A stretch of DNA of 5,248 nucleotides, taken from the NCBI GenBank assembly GCA_937902865.1, contig CALFNJ010000500.1, positions 1-5,248 on the forward strand, given 5' to 3'. The notes under the pieces were generated by a model. It made no database searches, had not been told where the DNA came from, and worked only from the letters and a program-made list of their open reading frames with translations. A program made the translations under genes and the position numbers. Shown one piece after another: positions 1-5,248 of the stretch. Position 1 is the stretch's first letter; each line of letters begins with the position of its first letter. The DNA comes from an uncultured Opitutaceae bacterium (GTDB lineage Bacteria > Verrucomicrobiota > Verrucomicrobiia > Opitutales > Opitutaceae).

Positions 1-1118
1 TCGCGGAATACGTGAAGGCCCACCCGGAGGCGGCGACCCAGAATCTCGTCACCGACGTCACCAACACCTACGGCACGCTGAAGGATTTCCGCGAACGCAT
101 CGACGCCGGCTATCTCATGGGCACGATCCGCTTCAACCGCCTGACCTTCGTGCCCGGACTCCGCTGGGAGCAGACGACCGACAGCGGCGCCGGCTTCACG
201 CGCGCGACAGCGACCACGCCCGCCGGACTCACGCCTCAGCAGCAGGCCGATTTCGTGCGGGCGCAGTACCGGCCGGTGACGAATCACACGACCTACAGCG
301 ACTTCTACCCGAATCTGCAGGCGCGCTACGATTTCAGCGATTCCTTCATCGCCCGCGCCGCCTACACGGAGACCATCGGCCGGCCGAATTTCAGCAGCCT
401 GCTGCCGGGCGACACGATCAGCGACACGAACCAGACGATCAGCCGCAACAATCCGGCGCTCGAGCCGTTCAACGCGAAGAACTACGACTTCACGCTGGAG
501 TATTACTTCGGCAAGAACACCGGCAACGTGACGGCGTCGGTTTTCCGCAAGGACATCCGGAACTACTTCCAGAACGTCCAGTTCACCCTCCCGGGCGGCG
601 CCGACAACGGCTATGAGGGCCAGTACGAGGGCTACATCGTGACGGAAAGCCGCAACATCCCCGACACGACGCGCACGGACGGCTTCGAGTTCGGCTACCA
701 GCAGGCGCTGCGGTTCCTGCCGGGTCTGTTCAAGAACCTGCTCGCGAACGCCTCCTACACGCACGTCCGCTCCAGCCCGCCGCCCGGCGCCCGCGCCGCG
801 ACCGGCATCTTCCCGGACGTCTATAACGCCGGCCTGACCTACAACGGCGGACGGCTGCGCGTCGACCTGCGCTACAACATGCGGAAGAGCTGGCTGAACA
901 GCATCAACAACACCACCGGGGAGAAGACGGTCTTCCGCGACAACGACCGCGCCGACCTCTCCCTCAACTACCGCTTCAGCCGCCACTACACGTTCTACTT
1001 CGACTGGCGCAATTTCCTCAACGAGGAGGATCTCCGCCTCGTCGGGCTCGATCGCCGCATCGGCTTCCACCAGACCGCCGGCATGTCGATCAACACCGGA
1101 TTCCGCGCCGAATTCTGA
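1..1118 (+). CDS. TonB-dependent outer-membrane receptor, C-terminal part (5' end outside window)
   Basis: The frame is open from the window edge (first full codon at 3) to TGA at 1116-1118, so the true start lies upstream; the GTG at 12 is only an internal Val. What is seen is the last ~371 residues of a beta-barrel: alternating aromatic strands, the segment AAYTETIGRPNFSSLLPG typical of the large TonB-dependent receptors related to the Xanthomonas/Caulobacter-type family, then NYDFTLEYYF and SVFRKDIRNYF, and a terminal Phe (FRAEF), the usual barrel-assembly signal of outer-membrane proteins. Such receptors import bulky ligands (siderophores, cobalamin, oligosaccharides) using TonB-ExbBD energy. 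The last 368 residues align without gaps, at about 62% identity, to the end of the next receptor at 1502-4915, so the pair arose by tandem duplication. The plug and signal peptide are outside the window, so the ligand is unknown. Confidence 0.93.
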   Translation, partial: AEYVKAHPEAATQNLVTDVTNTYGTLKDFRERIDAGYLMGTIRFNRLTFVPGLRWEQTTDSGAGFTRATATTPAGLTPQQQADFVRAQYRPVTNHTTYSDFYPNLQARYDFSDSFIARAAYTETIGRPNFSSLLPGDTISDTNQTISRNNPALEPFNAKNYDFTLEYYFGKNTGNVTASVFRKDIRNYFQNVQFTLPGGADNGYEGQYEGYIVTESRNIPDTTRTDGFEFGYQQALRFLPGLFKNLLANASYTHVRSSPPPGARAATGIFPDVYNAGLTYNGGRLRVDLRYNMRKSWLNSINNTTGEKTVFRDNDRADLSLNYRFSRHYTFYFDWRNFLNEEDLRLVGLDRRIGFHQTAGMSINTGFRAEF

Positions 1119-1137
1119 CCGGCGCGAGCGTCGCCGG
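1119..1137 (+). terminator. Short GC hairpin directly after the receptor stop codon
   Basis: CCGGCG (1119-1124) pairs perfectly with CGCCGG (1132-1137) across a 7-base loop, starting one base after the TGA. There is no T-run behind it, so it is not a canonical intrinsic terminator. It could protect the 3' end of the mRNA or act together with the larger hairpin that begins at 1145. In GC-rich DNA a 6-bp stem can also arise by chance. Confidence 0.3.
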
Positions 1138-1144
1138 CTCTGGA

Positions 1145-1234
1145 GTGGAGCGCGTTGATCCCAACGCATTGGATCGCACTGTCCGCGTGGGGCGGCGGAG
1201 GCGATTCAAGCGCGCTGCGGTCAACGCGCTCCAC
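1145..1234. repeat. 90-base long inverted repeat (intergenic hairpin)
   Basis: The outer 14 bases are a perfect inverted repeat: GTGGAGCGCGTTGA at 1145-1158 against TCAACGCGCTCCAC at 1221-1234. The pairing continues imperfectly inward, with arms 1145-1177 and 1201-1234 matching at 28 of 34 aligned columns with one bulge. An inner stem TCCGC (1182-1186) / GCGGA (1195-1199) closes most of the rest, so nearly the whole element can fold into one hairpin. Because of the symmetry both strands read (M)ERVD..AL, which creates spurious small reading frames in both directions. It begins 27 bases after the upstream stop. It looks like a REP-like or miniature intergenic element, or a structural 3' element of the upstream mRNA. 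No target-site duplication or T-tract was seen. Confidence 0.7.
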
Positions 1235-1264
1235 CTCCCGGAGAATATCTCCATCCGGATTTCA

Positions 1265-1335
1265 CCCCAGAGACGCAGAGGCGCGGAGACGATCCGCCGG
1301 CCAAGGGGATTCCTCTGTTCTCTGCGCCTCTGGGT
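1265..1335. repeat. Inverted repeat of the CCAGAGACGCAGAG type
   Basis: CCCCAGAGACGCAGAG (1265-1280) and CTCTGCGCCTCTGGGT (1320-1335) are inverted copies matching at 14 of 16 positions, separated by 39 bases. The left arm is followed by a further related unit, GCGCGGAGAC (1281-1290). Purine-rich 'CAGAGACGCAGAGG' arms facing their complement are a familiar type of dispersed intergenic repeat in Verrucomicrobiota, Planctomycetota and some other phyla, and are often mis-annotated as tiny Arg-rich proteins. That recognition is from memory, not a search. No transposase and no T-run is associated with it. Confidence 0.6.
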
Positions 1336-1429
1336 AAACTTCCGGGATCCCTGCGAAATTCAAATCGCGACATTGCTCGCGCCGCACGACGGCGGTGGTC
1401 CGGCTGCTCGATTTTGGCTTTTTCCGTCC

Positions 1430-1501
1430 GCGTGAAGGCGCAACGTCACTATTTCGAAAATTCCGATAATAGATTTCGCCTCACCATCCGACTTCTAAAG
1501 T
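1430..1501 (+). promoter_or_regulatory. Probable promoter/leader region of the second receptor
   Basis: This stretch is clearly AT-richer than its surroundings. It contains GATAAT at 1465-1470, which is -10-like and about 31 bases before the ATG, and the 8-base palindrome TTTCGAAA at 1452-1459. No good -35 hexamer lies 16-18 bases upstream of GATAAT. The bases before the ATG at 1502 (CTTCTAAAGT) contain no Shine-Dalgarno match at workable spacing, so initiation may be SD-independent. Assignment rests on base composition and position only. Confidence 0.3.
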
Positions 1502-3037
1502 ATGACCAACCCCCAGACCCCTCGGTCAATTCTGAACAGAGTCTTCTCCCGCTGGAGCCTGCTGGCTCTGGCTCTTGCCCTCAGTGGAGCGCTAGGATGG
1601 TCGCCGGCCGCGATGGCGGCGGAATCGCTCACCGCGAAGAAGCAATTCGATCTCGCGTCCGGACCGGCGGACCGGTCGCTCAAGCAGCTCGCCGAGCAGT
1701 CCGGCCGCGAGGTGCTCTTCCTCGCCGACGCCGTCGAAGGCGTGCAGACCCGCGCGGTCAAGGGCGAGATGACGCCGAAGGAAGCGCTCGACTCGATGCT
1801 CACGGGCACGGTGCTCGTCAGCGTGCAGGACGACAAAACGGGTTCGCTGTCCGTGCGACGGGAAGCCTCGGTGGCCGATGCGGAAAAAAACGGCTCAAGC
1901 CGCCCGGCAAATAGCCCGGCGGCGCGAGTCTCCTCTTCCGGCACCGGTGTGATCATCGGCACGGTGTCCAACCAGGCGTCGCGCCAGTACCTGCGCAGCG
2001 CCGAGATCAGGGTGGGAGGGACCAATCTCTCCGCCACGACCGAGGCCGACGGCAGCTACCGTCTCTCCAACGTCCCGCCCGGTGACCAGAAGATCGTCGT
2101 GATCTACACCGGCCTCGATTCCGAGACCCGCGACGTGCGCGTCGCCCCCGGCGAGATCCGCCGCGAGGACTTCGCGCTCAAGTCCGAGGTCTACCAGCTG
2201 CAGCAGTTCACCGTCGCCGGCGACCGCGAGGGCCAGGCTCGCGCGATCAACGACCAGAAGAACGCCGAGCACATGAAGAGCATCGTGGCCTCGGATGCGT
2301 TCGGCGACCTGATCGACAGTAACGCGGCCGAGCTGCTCAAGAGTCTGCCCGGCTTCGCGATCAACTACGGCGGCGAAGACGCCGTCGGCTTCACCATGCG
2401 CGGCCAGAGCTCGACCAACGCGTCGATCACGCTCGACGGCAACGGCATCTCCAACACCGGCCTTGGCGGACGCTCGCTCAACATGCGCAACGTCCAGCTG
2501 AACAACGTCGAGTCGATCGAGGTGAACCGCGCCCCCGATTCGTCGTCGCCCGCCAACTCGCTCGGCGGCTCGGTCAATCTCGTTTCCAAGAGCGCGTTCA
2601 GCCAGAAGGGTCGCAGCATCCGCGTCGACCTGGGCATGAACATCAACACGGCGCTGAGCCAGTTCGGCCCGAGCTACCAGGCGAACTTCGGCAACTACCT
2701 GCACGCGCAGTTCCCGACCGGCCAGATCAACTACTCGGAGGTGTTCCGCCAGAGCACCGAGCACCCGATCGGCGTCGCGGTCTCGCTCCTCAAGGGCGCC
2801 CGCTACCGCTGGAACACGACCTACAATCCCGCGTACAGCTTCGTCCCGGCACTCGTCACCGGCCAGCGGGTGGACTCGACCACGCCCACGACCAATCCGG
2901 CGATCGCCACCGGCGCCCGCTTCCTGCAGGCGTCCGCCGCTTTCCGCCAGGATTACTACTCGGTGAACCTCTACTACAAGGTCTCGGAAAACACCTCGAT
3001 CTATCTCCGCAATTACTTCCAGGAAGGCCCGCAGTAA
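1502..3037 (+). CDS. N-terminal half of TonB-dependent receptor: signal peptide, STN, carboxypeptidase-regulatory-like domain, plug
   Basis: This half is 511 residues, ending at the internal TAA. Residues 1-40 form a signal peptide: Arg-containing start, hydrophobic LLALALALSGALG, and cleavage near AAMAA/ES. Residues ~46-120 (QFDLASGPADRSLKQLAEQSG through SLSVRR) are an STN domain, the periplasmic domain that in FecA-type receptors can signal to a FecR-like anti-sigma factor. A Ser/Ala-rich linker (~121-147) leads to a carboxypeptidase-regulatory-like fold at ~150-226, with the typical TEADGSYRLSNVPPG. A likely TonB box is QQFTVAG (234-240). The plug spans ~245-365: AELLKSLPGFAI, then FTMRGQSSTNASITLDGNGIS, VESIEVNRAPDSSSPANSLGGSVNL. 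The first barrel strands follow, to YLRNYFQEGPQ. ATG 1502 is chosen because it gives a complete signal peptide; no SD sequence precedes it. If translated alone it would be exported without a full barrel, and is probably degraded. Confidence 0.85.
   Translation: MTNPQTPRSILNRVFSRWSLLALALALSGALGWSPAAMAAESLTAKKQFDLASGPADRSLKQLAEQSGREVLFLADAVEGVQTRAVKGEMTPKEALDSMLTGTVLVSVQDDKTGSLSVRREASVADAEKNGSSRPANSPAARVSSSGTGVIIGTVSNQASRQYLRSAEIRVGGTNLSATTEADGSYRLSNVPPGDQKIVVIYTGLDSETRDVRVAPGEIRREDFALKSEVYQLQQFTVAGDREGQARAINDQKNAEHMKSIVASDAFGDLIDSNAAELLKSLPGFAINYGGEDAVGFTMRGQSSTNASITLDGNGISNTGLGGRSLNMRNVQLNNVESIEVNRAPDSSSPANSLGGSVNLVSKSAFSQKGRSIRVDLGMNINTALSQFGPSYQANFGNYLHAQFPTGQINYSEVFRQSTEHPIGVAVSLLKGARYRWNTTYNPAYSFVPALVTGQRVDSTTPTTNPAIATGARFLQASAAFRQDYYSVNLYYKVSENTSIYLRNYFQEGPQ
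3035..3037 (+). other. In-frame TAA splitting the receptor gene (codon 512)
   Basis: TAA follows CAG and precedes ACG in the frame set by the ATG at 1502. The 24 codons between it and the GTG at 3110 read as ordinary barrel sequence (TLFGITHILNTFAANQTAG...), so the stop lies inside a strand-rich region, not at a domain border. A single substitution from CAA, AAA, GAA, TAC or TAT, among others, would make it; the original residue cannot be told from this window. Confidence 0.9.
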
Positions 3038-4915
3038 ACGCTGTTCGGCATCACCCACATCCTGAATACCTTCGCCGCCAACCAGACCGCCGGCACGGGC
3101 GCCGCGGCGGTGGCGATCAATGGCAACACGGACGACTACATCGATTCGCGTCCCAACGCGACGCCGGTCGGTCCCGGTTCCTCCACGGGCAGCCGCATCC
3201 AGAAGACGACCAATTACAACTGGGGCAATTCGCACAACCAGAACTACGCGGTCAGCGCCGGCGGCAAGACGCAGCTCGGCGACCTCGGCCTGACCTACGG
3301 CGGCTACTTCGGTCACGACGCTTCGTGGAGCCCGATCTCCCCGGGCTTCGCCGGTGGCGGCACGCTGACGTATGACGTCACGAACATCGGCTTCATCCAG
3401 ACGAACATCCAGAGCGACAGCTACGCCACGCTCCGCCAGACGTCGGGTGCGGATTACAAGGACATCGCCAACTATGGCCGCCTCGCCTGGAGCGGCTCGG
3501 CCGGCAGCACGATCGACCGCAAGTGGGGCGGCAAGCTCGACGCCAAGCGTGAATTCAACGCGCATTTCCCGATCACCGTCCAGACCGGTGTCGCGATCGA
3601 CCTCCAGGACCGCATCGCGGCCCGCACCGGCTCCGGCGTGAGCTACACGTTCGGCTCCGGTCCGGACGGCGCGTTCGGCACCGCGGACGACGTCGCCCTG
3701 CCGCTCGGCCAGTTCGCCGACGACCACATGCCCGGTCGCTGGAACATGACCGGCTTCACCTCGATCGATCCCGGCAACTGGATCGACATGAAGAAACTCG
3801 CCGACTACGTCGCGCTCCATCCCGAGGCGGCCACGGCCAATCCTTCCAACGACGTCACCGGCCTCTACGGCGCGCTGCGCAACTTCCACGAGGAAATCGA
3901 CGCCGCCTACGCCATGGCCACCGTCAAGATCGGCAAGTTCAGCGTCGTGCCCGGCGTCCGCTGGGAGCGCACCTACGACAAGGGCTCCGGCTGGGGCCGT
4001 CGCACGGTCACGACGCCGACCGGCCTCACGCCGCAGCAGCAGGCCGACTTCATCAAGGCGCAGTACTTCCCGCTGTCCCGCAAGTCGAGCTACAGCGACT
4101 ACTATCCGAACCTGCAGGCCCGTTATAACCTCACGGACAACCTGATCCTGCGCTCGGCCTACACGCAGACGATCGGCCGCCCCGACTTCGGCAGCCTGCT
4201 CCCGGGCGACACGGTGAACGACACCAACCTCACGATCAGCCGGACCAACCCGGACCTGAAGCCGTTCAACGCGAAAAGCTACGACATCAGCATGGAGTAT
4301 TACATCGACAAGAGCACCGGCCAGATCACGGCCTCGGTGTTCCGGAAGGACATCTCCAACTACACCCAGAGCGTGCAGTTCCCGCTCCCGGGCGGCGCGG
4401 ACAACGGCTACGACGGCCAGTACGCGGGCTACACCGTGACGACGACGCAGAACATTCCTGCGACGACCCGCACGGAAGGCTTCGAGCTGGGTTATCTCCA
4501 GGCCCTCCGCTTCCTGCCGGGCCGCTGGAAGAACCTCTCCGCGAACCTCGCCTACAGCTACGCGCACTCGACGCCGCCTCCGGGATCGCTCGGCGCGACC
4601 AACGTCTATCCGAACGTCTACAACGCCGGCTTCACCTACAGCGACGGCCGGTTCCGCGTGGACCTGAAGTGGAACATGCGCACGAAGTGGCTGAGCAGCG
4701 TGAACAACACGACGAACGAGCGGCTCTACTTCCGCAGCAACGGCCGCTGGGACGCCTCGTTCAACTACCGCTTCGCCCGCAAGTACACGTTTTACTTCGA
4801 CTGGCGCGCCTTCAACAATCCCGACGACTTCCGCACCACCGGTCCGGACAATCGCGTGCAGCAGAACCAGAAATACGGCACGTCGATCAACACCGGCTTG
4901 CGGGCTGATTTCTGA
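3038..4915 (+). pseudogene. C-terminal beta-barrel half of the interrupted TonB-dependent receptor
   Basis: This is 625 codons in the same frame as the N-terminal half. A gene caller would start it at GTG 3110, but no Shine-Dalgarno sequence or ATG lies near, and the codons from 3038 to 3109 read on as barrel, so 3110 is not a convincing start. Without a signal peptide this half would stay in the cytoplasm. Visible family marks are RSAYTQTIGRPDFGSLLPG, SYDISMEYYI, SVFRKDISNY and the terminal RADF with C-terminal Phe. An Asp/Gly-rich stretch, GPDGAFGTADDV (codons 720-731), resembles calcium-loop-like segments and probably lies in an extracellular loop. The segment from codon 770 onward aligns without gaps to the upstream receptor (about 62% identical). 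TGA at 4913-4915 is followed 30 bases later by a strong hairpin terminator. Confidence 0.85.
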
Positions 4916-4945
4916 TCGCCCAGTCTCCGTCTTAACGAACCCCCC

Positions 4946-4986
4946 GGGAGAGAAGGCGCGCAGTCGCGCGCCTTCTTTCCCGTTTT
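4946..4986 (+). terminator. Strong intrinsic-terminator-like hairpin after the second receptor
   Basis: Bases 4946-4961 pair with 4966-4981 across the 4-base loop AGTC. The stem is 16 bp with one G-U pair (4950/4977), and the inner ten pairs (GAAGGCGCGC / GCGCGCCTTC) are perfect. GTTTT follows at 4982-4986, and the 3' arm itself ends in a pyrimidine-rich stretch. It should end receptor transcription. The next gene's SD begins only 8 bases after the T-run, so the hairpin could instead act as an attenuator or a leader element for that gene. Confidence 0.85.
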
Positions 4987-4994
4987 CCTCCCCC

Positions 4995-4998
4995 GAGG
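4995..4998 (+). promoter_or_regulatory. Ribosome binding site for the gene at 5005
   Basis: GAGG ends 6 bases before the ATG at 5005, a good Shine-Dalgarno match and spacing. It fixes the start codon, in contrast to the receptor at 1502, which has no such site. Confidence 0.6.
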
Positions 4999-5004
4999 TT
5001 TCCC

Positions 5005-5248
5005 ATGCGAAAAATCATCGCCGGCGGCATCCTTGCCGTCCTCCTCACGGCCCAGCTTGGTGCCATGACCACCGATCAGCGCCGGGATTATCTGTCCTGG
5101 ATGCTCCAGACGCTCCCGGACAATCCGCCGTGGACCGACTGGCAAAAATCCAGCGGTGAACTCCCGCCGGACTTTGACGCTCTGCCGCGTCAGAACACGC
5201 TGCCCGATCCGTTCCAGATGCAGAGCGGGGAGACCGTCCGAACATCTC
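5005..5248 (+). CDS. Secreted protein N-terminus, probable CE15-type glucuronoyl esterase / acetylxylan-esterase-like hydrolase (3' end outside window)
   Basis: ATG 5005 opens 81 complete codons running off the window. Residues 1-20 (MRKIIAGGILAVLLTAQLGA) are a short signal peptide with a charged start, a hydrophobic core and possible cleavage after LGA, so the product is exported. The mature start contains WTDWQKSSGELPPDFDALP and then LPDPFQMQSGETV (residues 66-78). The pattern 'xxDALPxxxxLPDPxxxxxGxxV' is what I recognise from the entry of the CE15 family (4-O-methyl-glucuronoyl methylesterases) and related alpha/beta hydrolases, which cleave ester links between xylan glucuronic acid and lignin alcohols. 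The catalytic GCSRxG serine motif, His and acidic residue would all lie beyond the window, so the family call is tentative. It sits 89 bases after the second receptor, consistent with a polysaccharide-use cluster. Otherwise: an exported protein of unknown function. Confidence 0.6.
   Translation, partial: MRKIIAGGILAVLLTAQLGAMTTDQRRDYLSWMLQTLPDNPPWTDWQKSSGELPPDFDALPRQNTLPDPFQMQSGETVRTS

Larger units (their letters stand above)
1502..4915 (+). pseudogene. TonB-dependent receptor interrupted by one in-frame stop codon (whole gene)
   Basis: Read as one frame, this region codes for a 1137-codon receptor (with the internal stop counted as a codon) from ATG 1502 to TGA 4913-4915, a normal size for STN-containing TonB-dependent receptors. 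Codon 512 is TAA (3035-3037). The frame continues at once with TLFGITHILNTF and stays open for 625 codons to a terminal Phe, with no frameshift or gap: its last 368 codons match the upstream paralogue residue for residue in length. The N-terminal half carries export and plug domains and the C-terminal half most of the barrel, so neither half alone should transport. Explanations are a recent nonsense mutation, a base-call error, or stop-codon readthrough; nothing visible in the context (CAG TAA ACG) favours programmed recoding. The gene was under selection until very recently, whatever the cause. Confidence 0.8.

Noticed and set aside
12..14. GTG as the start of the first receptor
   Set aside because: The frame is open to the window edge, and the preceding residues (AEY) match the aligned ADY of the second receptor, so the gene begins further upstream.
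1380..1423. Terminator for the first receptor (CGCCG/CGGCG hairpin at 1380-1394 and T-runs at 1411-1423)
   Set aside because: The 5-bp stem is weak and the T-runs lie at least 16 bases beyond it, so the geometry is not that of an intrinsic terminator.
995..1435. Small Arg-rich open frames on both strands over the intergenic repeats
   Set aside because: Those starting ERVD (both strands) and the HPRDAEARR-type frame are by-products of the two inverted repeats. They show no conserved domain, RBS or coding pattern.
1414..1914. 166-codon + strand frame overlapping the start of the second receptor
   Set aside because: It is out of frame with the well-supported signal peptide and STN domain, and its product is Arg/Gly-rich with no domain.
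3110..3112. GTG as a genuine start for a separate C-terminal protein
   Set aside because: There is no Shine-Dalgarno sequence, and the codons upstream are in frame and read as barrel back to the TAA. A barrel half without a signal peptide could not reach the outer membrane.
1895..4567. 890-codon open frame on the minus strand across the second receptor
   Set aside because: Its translation is a low-complexity Arg/Ala/Val/Gly-rich sequence with no recognisable domain. Long antisense open frames are expected opposite GC-rich genes with strong third-position bias, and the + strand protein is unambiguous.
4792..5245. Two minus-strand frames overlapping the receptor end and the esterase start
   Set aside because: They overlap the 16-bp terminator and a + strand gene with clear signal peptide and RBS. 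Their translations look like shadow sequence.
1..5248. CRISPR array, tRNA, rRNA or transposase gene
   Set aside because: No regularly spaced direct repeats, cloverleaf sequence, rRNA core or transposase-like protein is visible on either strand.

Overview
The window is GC-rich, and all supported genes lie on the + strand. The large outer-membrane receptors, their plug sequence style (a QQFTVAG-type TonB box, then a segment ending SDAFGDL) and the start of a probable carbohydrate esterase suggest a Verrucomicrobiota bacterium of the Opitutaceae type. This assignment is inference from protein style; there is no rRNA or marker gene here to confirm it.

Layout: (1) 1-1118 is the C-terminal part of a TonB-dependent receptor whose start lies before the window. 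(2) 1119-1501 is a 383-base intergenic region with no credible gene. It holds a short hairpin just after the stop codon, a 90-base long-stem inverted repeat, a second inverted repeat of the 'CAGAGACGCAGAG' kind, and an AT-richer stretch that probably carries the promoter and leader of the next gene. (3) 1502-4915 is a second, otherwise full-length TonB-dependent receptor (signal peptide, STN domain, carboxypeptidase-regulatory-like domain, plug, barrel). It is cut by a single in-frame TAA at 3035-3037; the frame before and after the stop is the same and has no other lesion. (4) 4946-4986 is a strong intrinsic-terminator-like hairpin. (5) 5005 to the window end is the N-terminus of a secreted protein, probably a CE15-type glucuronoyl esterase or related alpha/beta hydrolase.

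The two receptors are tandem paralogues. Their last 368 residues align without a gap at about 62% identity (229 of 368, counted by hand). If the esterase call is right, the locus looks like a plant-polysaccharide (glucuronoxylan-like) uptake and processing cluster: receptors import ligand across the outer membrane through TonB, and an exported esterase removes ester cross-links. The substrate is inference only.

The points most worth a second look are the lone stop codon in the second receptor, the terminator hairpin placed so close to the esterase start that it must either block or sit inside that gene's leader, and the two inverted repeats between the receptors. I did not find an obviously new system in this window.
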